Shown: in pieces, positions 1 through 5,233 of the stretch
How positions within the stretch are numbered: the first letter of the stretch is position 1
How the letters are laid out: each line of letters starts with the position of its first letter
Source: Candidatus Dadabacteria bacterium UBA2774
GTDB lineage: Bacteria; Desulfobacterota_D; UBA1144; Nemesobacterales; UBA2774
Direction: 5' to 3'
Assembly: GCA_002352485.1 (NCBI GenBank)
Contig: DEIM01000048.1
Coordinates: 1 to 5,233, forward strand
Length of the DNA: 5,233 nucleotides
Notes under the pieces: generated by a model
Told to the model about the DNA's origin: nothing
Database searches by the model: none
The model's input: only the letters and a program-made list of their open reading frames with translations
Made by a program: the position numbers and the translations under genes

Positions 1-755
1 CCGGTACACCCGATGGCGATTGTGAGATAAGATTTACCCTCTTTATCATATTTAGGTATTAGATACTCAAGAAACTCTTTTAGCTTCAGAAGATACTCTT
101 TTGTGACATCGTTCTCCAATACATATTCTTTTACTTCGTCACTCCTGCCGTCAAGCTCCTTTAGTTCATCAACAAAATGAGGGTTTGGTAAAAATCTGAC
201 GTCGAAAACCATATCCGCCTCATTTGGGAATCCGTGCTTATGACCGAAGGAGAAAATGTTTAACGACAGACGCTGGGAGTCGGGCCTGTCAAAATTATCT
301 CTAATAAGTTCCTTTAAATCATGGACATTATACTCTGAAGTGTCGATCGTAATGTCTGCGAGGTCTTTAAGCTCTTTTAATTTTTCTCTTTCCCTGGATA
401 TACCTTCAGATATGTTGCCGTTTGATGATAGAGGGTGTTTTCTCCTGGTTTCTTTATAGCGTTTAATGAGCGTTTCGTCCGATGAGTCCAAAAATATGAT
501 GTCTAGTGGATACCCCCGGTTCTTAAGCTCTCTTATCAGCTCAGGAGCGCGGTCGAAGAAGATTCCCTCCCTAATATCGATTACAAGAGCAACATCTTGA
601 ATGTCTTTTTCCGAGTTATCGCAAAGCTCTATGAACGTTGGGAGTAGTGTAAGAGGAAGGTTGTCTACACAGTAATATCCAAGATCCTCCAGCACGTTTA
701 CCGCTGTACTCTTACCCGAACCTGAAAGGCCGCTTATGATGACGAGGTTTGTCAT
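1..755 (-). CDS. rapZ: RapZ family nucleotide-binding protein (3' end missing)
   Basis: P-loop protein of the RapZ/YvcJ family. In enterics RapZ binds the small RNA GlmZ and hands it to RNase E, controlling glucosamine-6-phosphate synthesis; outside enterics the target is mostly unknown. I translated the reverse strand by hand and found an unbroken frame from ATG at 755-753 to the window edge, 251 complete codons. Visible motifs are a Walker A loop GLSGSGKST (residues 9-17), VID-IRE around D60, FGHKHG (170-175), DVRFLPNP (185-192) and the start of the AIGCTGG signature with C250. Family members are about 285-290 residues, so roughly 35 C-terminal residues lie outside the window. The start ATG shares an ATGA with the hprK stop, and no Shine-Dalgarno sequence precedes it, so translation probably depends on coupling to hprK. 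The family call is very secure; the role in this organism is not. Confidence 0.96.
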   Translation of the reverse strand, partial: MTNLVIISGLSGSGKSTAVNVLEDLGYYCVDNLPLTLLPTFIELCDNSEKDIQDVALVIDIREGIFFDRAPELIRELKNRGYPLDIIFLDSSDETLIKRYKETRRKHPLSSNGNISEGISREREKLKELKDLADITIDTSEYNVHDLKELIRDNFDRPDSQRLSLNIFSFGHKHGFPNEADMVFDVRFLPNPHFVDELKELDGRSDEVKEYVLENDVTKEYLLKLKEFLEYLIPKYDKEGKSYLTIAIGCT

Positions 756-1708
756 TGGTTTTTTTTGTTCAATAACAATTTACTATGCCGGGCTCTGAAT
801 TTTTCGGCCGAATGAATGCCGCTTAACTTTAAGCTCTGGTTTCTTGCGGCGACTTCGATAATTGTGGCTGTGTTTCTGCCCGGGCTTACCGGAATCTGAA
901 GATAAGGCAGATCAACATTGAGTATTGGGAAGGTTTTAACATCCAGACCGAGTCTGTCGTACTCTTTATCCGGGTTCCATTGAACAAGCTCAATGACCAT
1001 ATCTATCTCCCGTTTGTCCATTACGGACGCATTTCCGAACAAGTCTTTTATGTTAATGATGCCCACACCCCTTATTTCCATCAGGTGCATTGTACGCTCG
1101 GGCCCTTTGCCCGAGAGTCTTGAAGGAGTGGATTTTCTAATTTCCACTATGTCATCGGAAATGAGTTTAGAACCCCTGTTAATTAAGTCAAGTGCGCTTT
1201 CACTCTTACCTATACCGCTTTCTCCGAGGATCAATACACCGACTCCGTAAACGTCGAGCAGCACGCCGTGAGCTGTTGTGAAGGGGGTTAATCTTTTTCT
1301 GAGCAGAGATTCCAAATTTGTGATGAGTTTGCCCGTAAATAGTCCGGTGCTAAAAAGCGGGGTCTTAGTTTTTTGACAGATTTTCACTAGAGGCGCTTCA
1401 GCGACCAAGCCTTTTGACAGGATGAAACATGGAATGTGATCAGATAAGAGGGAATCTGTGAATTCTCTTTTTTCTCCGGCGGACATAGTGTGAAAGTGCT
1501 TTAGCTCCACTCGGCCCAATATCTGTACCTTGCCATTTTTAGCTGTTTTACTATCAATTGAAATATTTCCAGGTTTTAGAATTTCATGTGATGTGATTTT
1601 TTTGGAACAGCCCTTTTGACCTGCTATTAGGTTCAGATGGAGCTCTTTGCCCCAGGTGCTATAAAGCTCACTAACCTGAATCTGTGGTGCATTACTCAAG
1701 TTTTTCAT
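752..1708 (-). CDS. hprK: HPr kinase/phosphorylase
   Basis: Bifunctional cytoplasmic enzyme that phosphorylates HPr (PTS phosphocarrier) on its regulatory serine using ATP or PPi, and reverses this by phosphorolysis. The 318 residues fit the usual full-length two-domain form: an N-terminal domain of about 135 residues, then the kinase domain. Landmarks are H147 in HGVLLDVYGVGV, the P-loop GESGIGKSE (162-170), the DD pair at 185-186, the family signature EIRGVGIINI (211-220) and the C-terminal loop IPVSPGRN (272-279). In members I know the loop is usually P-V-[R/K]-P-G-R-N, so S275 replaces a basic residue. The gene overlaps ptsN by 17 nt and rapZ by 4 nt, so it is mid-operon. Only a weak AGAAG abuts the start, again suggesting coupling. 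No HPr gene is in the window; in related operons it lies further downstream. The last codons contain an A8 run (see findings). Confidence 0.96.
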   Translation of the reverse strand: MKNLSNAPQIQVSELYSTWGKELHLNLIAGQKGCSKKITSHEILKPGNISIDSKTAKNGKVQILGRVELKHFHTMSAGEKREFTDSLLSDHIPCFILSKGLVAEAPLVKICQKTKTPLFSTGLFTGKLITNLESLLRKRLTPFTTAHGVLLDVYGVGVLILGESGIGKSESALDLINRGSKLISDDIVEIRKSTPSRLSGKGPERTMHLMEIRGVGIINIKDLFGNASVMDKREIDMVIELVQWNPDKEYDRLGLDVKTFPILNVDLPYLQIPVSPGRNTATIIEVAARNQSLKLSGIHSAEKFRARHSKLLLNKKNQ

Positions 1709-2159
1709 CTTCTGATATTATATTTTCGTATAGCTCATCTCTAGACTCTGCTTTCATTAGGCGCGAGCGGAACTCAGGATCCTTAAAGATCATCGATATA
1801 CGGGCCAGAAGCTCTATGTGCTGCCCGGTCGTGTTTTCGGGTGATACGAGTAAAATGAAGAAATGGGTCGGTTTTCTATCCAGGGAGTCAAACTCTACGC
1901 CTTTTACGCTTCTGCCAAATCCCAACAGAATATTTGATATTCCTCCTAACTTTGCATGGGGGATGGCAACGCCCGAGTCAAGTGCCGTGCTGCAAAGCTT
2001 CTCGCGCTCAGTCAATACTTCTATGAGTCTTTCATTATTAATTCCGGGATGCTCTCTGGTTAAACTCTCAGAAAGCTCTTTTATGACTTCTGCTTTATCT
2101 ATAGCTTTGAGGGAGGCAGTGACAGTATTTCGCTTGAGTACATCTGAAAATTTTATCAT
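1692..2159 (-). CDS. ptsN: Nitrogen-regulatory PTS EIIA protein (EIIA-Ntr)
   Basis: Cytoplasmic EIIA of the fructose/mannitol type used in the nitrogen-related phosphotransferase chain (EI-Ntr to NPr to EIIA-Ntr). It has no sugar permease; it acts by protein contacts, for example on potassium transport and stress pathways in enterics. At 155 residues it has the normal length for a stand-alone PtsN. The phosphorylated histidine is H68 within SGVAIPHAKL. A second conserved histidine is H114 in TGQHIELLARI, and FFILLVSPE (100-108) is the typical core strand. The start lies 14 nt after the hpf stop, with a weak purine-rich AGAAGAG just upstream. The C-terminal end overlaps hprK by 17 nt. Next to hprK, the phosphoryl donor here could be the same HPr that HprK modifies; that is inference. 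Separate NPr or EI genes are not visible. Confidence 0.95.
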   Translation of the reverse strand: MIKFSDVLKRNTVTASLKAIDKAEVIKELSESLTREHPGINNERLIEVLTEREKLCSTALDSGVAIPHAKLGGISNILLGFGRSVKGVEFDSLDRKPTHFFILLVSPENTTGQHIELLARISMIFKDPEFRSRLMKAESRDELYENIISEDEKLE

Positions 2160-2173
2160 ACTCTTCTGTCACT

Positions 2174-2725
2174 CTAAGGCTCGATCAGAATAACTTGTCC
2201 TCTTCTGTTTATGTAAACAACGTTCATTTCGCCGTTTTCACTGTTCTTAAACGCTACAAAATTAGCATCGGAGACTTTGAGCTGCAGTGAGGCTTCCTCG
2301 ACCGACATTGGCTTGGGCGGAAGTTTGTGAACCCTGATATCCTCATAGGAGGTGGGAGGAAAATCACCGTAGCTTTGGGCATCCTGCATTTCATTTTTTG
2401 GTCTTAGAGCGCTTCTTCTTTTGGATGTGATTTTTTTATCGGTCTGTTTGCGTAGCTGTTTGATAATGGCGTCGACAGCTTGGTCGATCGATGTATGCAT
2501 ATCCTCTGTCTCGACGGTGCTTGCGGCCTTCAAGTTAATATTATTGATTATGAATTCCGCTCTGTTCCTGTACTTCTCGGACGAGAGTATAATGCGGAGC
2601 TCTGAAGGATCCCTTTCGGACCTCAGGTATCGTTCAATTCTCTTTGATTTTTCAAGCGCGTAGGACTTAAGTTCTTCTGACTTTCTTTTATTGCTTATAT
2701 GTCTTGTGGTAACCGTTACTTTCAT
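2174..2725 (-). CDS. hpf: Ribosome hibernation promoting factor, long form
   Basis: Binds the 30S subunit in stationary phase or starvation and promotes ribosome dimerisation, which silences and protects ribosomes. The 183-residue product has the S30AE/YfiA domain at about 1-105 (begins MKVTVTTRHI, with the basic stretch KQLRKQTDKKITSKRR at 89-104), a variable linker about 106-128, and the long-HPF dimerisation domain at about 130-183 with VHKLPPKPMSVEEASLQL and NVVYINRRGQVILIEP. It is therefore the long form, not the short enteric HPF. The frame is open up to 2812, but I chose ATG 2725 because it matches the family N terminus and has a good AGGA (2735-2738) nine bases upstream; the extra 29 residues would only be read-through of rpoN. 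It overlaps the rpoN 3' end by 38 nt in another frame, so the two are probably translationally coupled. Confidence 0.95.
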   Translation of the reverse strand: MKVTVTTRHISNKRKSEELKSYALEKSKRIERYLRSERDPSELRIILSSEKYRNRAEFIINNINLKAASTVETEDMHTSIDQAVDAIIKQLRKQTDKKITSKRRSALRPKNEMQDAQSYGDFPPTSYEDIRVHKLPPKPMSVEEASLQLKVSDANFVAFKNSENGEMNVVYINRRGQVILIEP

Positions 2726-4205
2726 TTTTCGATTTCCTATGTTGGCTGGCTCTCGCTGAAGATGAGGGTATTTTAAGGATTTTTCTGTATTTTGCAACAG
2801 TTCGACGGGCAACCTTTATATTTCTTCTCTCGAGTATCTTGGATATGTCCTCGTCCGAATACGGGCTTTCGGGCATTTCTCCCGAAACTATATCAGTTAT
2901 GATGGACTTTACCTTCTCAAAAGAAATTTCCTTACCGTGAGAGGTCTCGATTTTTCTTGAGAAAAGTGATTTAAGCGCGACCACGCCCTGAGGGGTTTCC
3001 ATATACCTTTTACTCGTTATCCTGCTCACGGTGGATTCGTGCACGCCTACGGACTGGGCTACATCCTTAAGGATGAGCGGTTTTATGTAATTCCTTCCGT
3101 GCTCGAAAAAGTCTTTTTGGACCTCTACGATTTTAGTAATTATTTTCTTTACCGCTTCTTCTCTTTCATCCAGACATTTGATAATCCTCTTTGCTGCTTC
3201 CAGTTTCTCACGGATGAACTGCTTTGCCTCTAGCGGTAGGGTCTTTTCCTTCTTTATAAGGTTTCTGTAGTAGGAGCTTATCCTGACCTTGGGGAAATCG
3301 CGGTTCAGTTGTATCTGGAGCTCGTTGCCCACTTTATACACAAAGAAATCAGGGACTATGTATTTTTCCGTGTCTTGATTGAAAAACGGCCTTCCGGGTC
3401 TGGGCTCAAGAGACGAAATAACAGTCATTGCCTCTTCAGCCTCTTCTTCCTTACAACCGAGCTCAAGCGCGATATCCGTAATCTCTTTATTCTCAAACTC
3501 CTCAAGCCGGTGGTCTATGAGCTTGATTACTATGTCGCTTTCTTTATAGCCCATATCGAGCGCTTGAATTCTGAGACACTCTTTCAGGTCTCTTGCGCAT
3601 ACTCCGGTGGGGTCAAATGAGGATTGTAGCAAACGAAGAACATGGTATATCTTGTCACCCGGGCTTGCATCGTGATGAAATGGTTCCACGTCCTCTAGAG
3701 GGATTTTTTCATCTAATACATTCCGCTCGATTTCACTTAGTTCTGCTTCCAAGTACCCGTCTTCATTGGTGTTTCCGATGATGATGTCGGCAATCTGCTT
3801 TTCTCCTTCAATGAAATCGGATACCTTGAGCTGCCATCTGAGATGATCTATGAGGGAATCTGCTGAGCTTACCCTGTTCTCCCAGGTGGTGTCCTCTCCG
3901 CTATCGTCGATAAACTCGCGTGACGTATAGTGGGGAATATCCTCATCCCGGCTTTTTAGTAAGCGCCCGTCTTCGAAAGTTTCAAAGCTGAAATCATCTT
4001 CGGCAGGGGAGTCCTCGCTCTTTTCATCCGTCACTTCGGACTCTTCGAGTGTGGGGTTTTCGATGAGCTGCTCTTCCAGATAGTCCTTTAACTCAAGGGT
4101 TGTCATCTGGATCATTTTCAGAAATAGCTGGAGCTCCTGAGTCAGTATGAGACGCTGCTGCAGGACCTGTCTTTGAGAAGTTGTCTGAGTTAGATTAGTG
4201 CTCAT
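2688..4205 (-). CDS. rpoN: RNA polymerase sigma-54 factor
   Basis: Sigma factor that directs RNA polymerase to -24/-12 promoters and needs an AAA+ enhancer-binding protein to open them. The 505 residues show all regions. Region I (about 8-52) is Gln/Leu-rich with RQVLQQRLILTQELQLFLK. Region II (about 53-110) is acidic. The core-binding region runs about 110-300. A helix-turn-helix DNA-binding segment at about 378-416 includes DVAQSVGVHESTVSRITSKR. The RpoN box is ARRTVAKYRK (466-475), with Lys where the textbook box ends in Glu. Most homologues stop about 10-12 residues after the IP that follows the box; here the protein runs on to residue 505 with a polar tail that overlaps hpf by 38 nt. ATG 4205 is the family-typical start, but no strong Shine-Dalgarno sits at normal spacing: AAAGGG is about 18 bases away. 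It is the first gene of the operon; candidate promoters are listed separately. Confidence 0.98.
   Translation of the reverse strand: MSTNLTQTTSQRQVLQQRLILTQELQLFLKMIQMTTLELKDYLEEQLIENPTLEESEVTDEKSEDSPAEDDFSFETFEDGRLLKSRDEDIPHYTSREFIDDSGEDTTWENRVSSADSLIDHLRWQLKVSDFIEGEKQIADIIIGNTNEDGYLEAELSEIERNVLDEKIPLEDVEPFHHDASPGDKIYHVLRLLQSSFDPTGVCARDLKECLRIQALDMGYKESDIVIKLIDHRLEEFENKEITDIALELGCKEEEAEEAMTVISSLEPRPGRPFFNQDTEKYIVPDFFVYKVGNELQIQLNRDFPKVRISSYYRNLIKKEKTLPLEAKQFIREKLEAAKRIIKCLDEREEAVKKIITKIVEVQKDFFEHGRNYIKPLILKDVAQSVGVHESTVSRITSKRYMETPQGVVALKSLFSRKIETSHGKEISFEKVKSIITDIVSGEMPESPYSDEDISKILERRNIKVARRTVAKYRKILKIPSSSARASQHRKSKNESNGYHKTYKQ
2735..2738 (-). promoter_or_regulatory. Shine-Dalgarno of hpf inside rpoN
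   Basis: AGGA on the minus strand, nine bases before ATG 2725. It decides the hpf start over the longer open frame and sits inside the coding sequence of the rpoN C-terminal tail. Confidence 0.7.
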
Positions 4206-4239
4206 TTTTCTATTTTATTATGACCCTTTAAAATTACAC

Positions 4240-4255
4240 TTCAATTTTTGTGCCA
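4240..4255 (-). promoter_or_regulatory. Candidate sigma-54 -24/-12 element upstream of rpoN
   Basis: On the minus strand TGGCAC (4255-4250), five A, then TTGAA (4244-4240). The spacing equals that of the consensus TGGCAC-N5-TTGCW. The -24 half is perfect and the -12 half has TTG, but A replaces the usual C. Initiation would fall near 4229, leaving about 24 nt before the rpoN ATG. The half-consensus -12 means it may bind weakly or act as a repressor site rather than a promoter. Confidence 0.45.
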
Positions 4256-4266
4256 CTTCTTAATAT

Positions 4267-4295
4267 ATACTACAATCATAAAGCGTATTTGTCGA
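4267..4295 (-). promoter_or_regulatory. Candidate sigma-70-type promoter for the rpoN operon
   Basis: Minus strand TCGACA (4295-4290, 5 of 6 to TTGACA), a 17-base spacer and TAGTAT (4272-4267, 4 of 6 to TATAAT). Transcription would begin near 4260, about 55 nt before the rpoN ATG, and run immediately through the sigma-54-like element. This is pattern matching only, in AT-rich DNA where -10-like strings are common. Confidence 0.4.
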
Positions 4296-4379
4296 AATTA
4301 CCAGTGTATTTTGGTGTTTCGTTTGCTTAGAGTATAAATGATGGAGCAATTGCGTCTATGAATCAGGGTAGGGGGACTA

Positions 4380-4385
4380 TATAAT
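4380..4385 (+). promoter_or_regulatory. Candidate -10 box for the DUF2905 gene
   Basis: A perfect TATAAT 33 bases before the start codon. There is no good -35 at 16-18 bases upstream, so it would need an activator or be a chance match in AT-rich sequence. Confidence 0.35.
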
Positions 4386-4405
4386 TTTATACGGTGAGTT
4401 AGGTT

Positions 4406-4409
4406 AGGA
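4406..4409 (+). promoter_or_regulatory. Shine-Dalgarno of the DUF2905 gene
   Basis: AGGA nine bases before ATG 4419, within a tandem TTAGG-TTAGG stretch. It supports the chosen start of the small membrane protein. Confidence 0.65.
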
Positions 4410-4418
4410 TATAACGTT

Positions 4419-4643
4419 ATGGAATTTCAAAATCTGGGAAAGATAATAATATTCGTCGGGGTCTTTTTGCTAATATTCGGGCTCCTGCTTACGTTCTCAA
4501 ACAAGATCCCGTTCATCGGGAAACTCCCCGGCGATTTTGTATTCAAACGGGACAATCTCTCCATATACTTCCCGCTTGCTACATCAATCCTACTGAGTGT
4601 AATTCTTACACTGGTGCTTAATTTTATATTGCGAGGGAAGTAA
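4419..4643 (+). CDS. DUF2905 family small membrane protein
   Basis: A 74-residue protein with two hydrophobic segments, about 8-27 and 49-70. They are joined by a short loop carrying KIPFIGKLPGDFVFKRDN, in which GKLPGD (34-39) is the conserved feature of the DUF2905 family. The second segment begins with the typical YFPLATSILLS. Length and layout match full members of this family, which have no established function. By topology it is probably an inner-membrane hairpin with the short charged loop on one side and a basic C terminus (RGK). It is transcribed divergently from rpoN and has its own Shine-Dalgarno and a possible -10 box. Its stop lies 17 nt from the leuD stop, tail to tail. No partner is suggested by the neighbourhood. 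Family assignment is from recall of the motif and is fairly secure; function is unknown. Confidence 0.88.
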   Translation: MEFQNLGKIIIFVGVFLLIFGLLLTFSNKIPFIGKLPGDFVFKRDNLSIYFPLATSILLSVILTLVLNFILRGK

Positions 4644-4660
4644 TTAAGTTCTCTTATTCT

Positions 4661-5233
4661 CTATTGAACCTGATTTGGGGTGGCCCATTTCATACTCTCA
4701 GAGTGTTTTTTCTCGTATTCATCTATCTTGCTCTCGTGCTGGAGCGAGTGGGCAATATCGTCAAGGCCTTCAAGGAGACTCTGCTTTTTAAACTGGTCTA
4801 TCTCAAAAGTGGCTGACCAGCCGTCCTCGCCCTTGATTGTCTGTGAGTCCAGATCGACCGTTAACTGATAGCCCTTTTTCTCATCCGTTTTGGCGAAAAG
4901 CTCTTTTACTGTTTCTTCGGGCAGAATTATCGGAAGTATGGCGTTCTTAAAACAGTTGTTATAGAAGATATCGGCGAACGAAGGGGCGATTATGACCTGA
5001 AAGCCGTATTCCCTGAGCGCCCACGGAGCGTGCTCACGGGAGCTTCCGCTTCCGAAGTTGTGGCTCGTAAGAAGGATACTTGCTCCTTCAAGGTGCTCCT
5101 TGTTTAGCTCAAAATCAGGGTTGGGCGTGCCGTCCTCGTGGAACCTCCAGTCAAAGAACAAAAACTCCCCGAACCCGGTCCTCTCAATTCTTTTTAAGAA
5201 CTGTTTGGGGATTATCTGGTCCGTATCGACGTT
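4661..5233 (-). CDS. leuD: 3-isopropylmalate dehydratase small subunit (5' end missing)
   Basis: Small (swivel-domain) subunit of isopropylmalate isomerase, which with the iron-sulfur LeuC subunit converts 2-isopropylmalate to 3-isopropylmalate in leucine synthesis in the cytoplasm. The frame is open to the window edge and gives 190 residues starting NVDTDQIIPKQFLKR, so only about 20 N-terminal residues are missing; an apparent TTG start at 5161 is internal. Markers are the NVDTD-QIIPKQF opening, FDWRF, GASILL, NFGSGSSREHAPWAL (fragment residues 59-73, the substrate-recognition loop), VIIAPSFADIFYNNCFKN, and the C-terminal GLDDIAHSLQHE. This is the bacterial long-form LeuD rather than the short archaeal homoaconitase-like type. 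The leuC gene is expected upstream, beyond 5233, as in most leu operons. The tail after the conserved HE ends in MKWATPNQVQ, slightly longer than in enteric LeuD. No anomaly in key residues is seen. Confidence 0.96.
   Translation of the reverse strand, partial: NVDTDQIIPKQFLKRIERTGFGEFLFFDWRFHEDGTPNPDFELNKEHLEGASILLTSHNFGSGSSREHAPWALREYGFQVIIAPSFADIFYNNCFKNAILPIILPEETVKELFAKTDEKKGYQLTVDLDSQTIKGEDGWSATFEIDQFKKQSLLEGLDDIAHSLQHESKIDEYEKKHSESMKWATPNQVQ

Larger units (their letters stand above)
4206..4418. other. Divergent rpoN / DUF2905 intergenic region
   Basis: 213 bp between two divergent starts, AT-rich, with no credible ORF (only peptides of under 10 codons, for example from 4339 and 4359). 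It holds the candidate rpoN promoter elements, a second GG-N10-GC match on the plus strand at 4311-4327, a perfect 8-bp palindrome GCAATTGC (4346-4353) and a TATAAT at 4380. I saw no RNA gene or riboswitch-like fold. Confidence 0.7.

Noticed and set aside
256..459. 67-codon plus-strand frame opposite rapZ
   Set aside because: The reverse strand gives an unbroken RapZ with conserved motifs; this frame is its shadow.
1684..2193. 169-codon plus-strand open frame opposite ptsN
   Set aside because: It is wholly antisense to a clear EIIA-Ntr gene, has serine-rich low-complexity content typical of a reverse-frame shadow, and matches no family I recognise.
2726..2812. Longer N terminus for hpf starting at 2812
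   Set aside because: The added 29 residues do not resemble HPF, overlap the end of the rpoN coding sequence, and a good Shine-Dalgarno precedes ATG 2725.
3309..3620. Plus-strand open frames opposite rpoN (3039-3233, 3309-3620, 3593-3781)
   Set aside because: All are antisense to strongly conserved sigma-54 domains and lack a family motif or convincing ribosome binding site.
4346..4353. Palindrome GCAATTGC as an operator
   Set aside because: Only 8 bp with no extension of symmetry; such palindromes are common by chance.
4339..4385. Leader peptides starting at ATG 4339 and 4359
   Set aside because: They are fewer than 10 codons, have no clear Shine-Dalgarno and no attenuator-like structure.
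4640..4680. Possible bidirectional terminator between the DUF2905 gene and leuD
   Set aside because: Only a 4-bp GTTC/GAAC inverted pair with a 14-base loop and no clear U-tract; too weak to call.

Overview
The window carries a compact five-gene operon on the minus strand, read from high to low coordinates: rpoN (sigma-54), hpf (long ribosome hibernation factor), ptsN (EIIA-Ntr), hprK (HPr kinase/phosphorylase) and rapZ (P-loop nucleotide-binding protein, cut by the left window edge). A small plus-strand gene for a two-helix DUF2905 membrane protein is divergent from it. The right end holds the 3' part of leuD (isopropylmalate isomerase small subunit) on the minus strand, convergent with the DUF2905 gene.

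rpoN-hpf-ptsN-rapZ is the classic proteobacterial sigma-54 cluster. Adding hprK between ptsN and rapZ, and using a long-form HPF, is the pattern I associate with Deltaproteobacteria/Desulfobacterota and related lineages rather than with enterics. By eye the base composition is moderately AT-leaning. I would place the source as a Gram-negative bacterium of that general kind, possibly an uncultured lineage. The sequence alone does not fix the phylum. lptB, which often precedes rpoN in proteobacteria, is absent here: rpoN instead follows a divergent intergenic region of 213 bp.

Layout: 1-755 rapZ (3' end missing); 752-1708 hprK; 1692-2159 ptsN; 2174-2725 hpf; 2688-4205 rpoN; 4206-4418 intergenic with candidate promoters in both directions; 4419-4643 DUF2905 gene; 4644-4660 short convergent gap with no convincing terminator; 4661-5233 leuD (5' end missing). 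The operon is tightly packed. rpoN/hpf overlap by 38 nt, hpf/ptsN are 14 nt apart, ptsN/hprK overlap by 17 nt, and hprK/rapZ share an ATGA stop-start.

Functionally, the operon joins sigma-54 transcription, ribosome hibernation and phosphorelay sensing of nitrogen and carbon state (EIIA-Ntr, HPr kinase, RapZ). The genes themselves are established families. The most interesting observations are regulatory. First, a canonical A_AAA_AAC slippery heptamer in an A8 run lies two codons before the hprK stop, and a -1 shift there would read straight into rapZ and give an HprK-RapZ fusion. Second, a near-consensus sigma-54 -24/-12 element lies just upstream of rpoN itself and just downstream of a sigma-70-like promoter, suggesting autoregulation. 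I saw no mobile element, CRISPR array, tRNA or rRNA.
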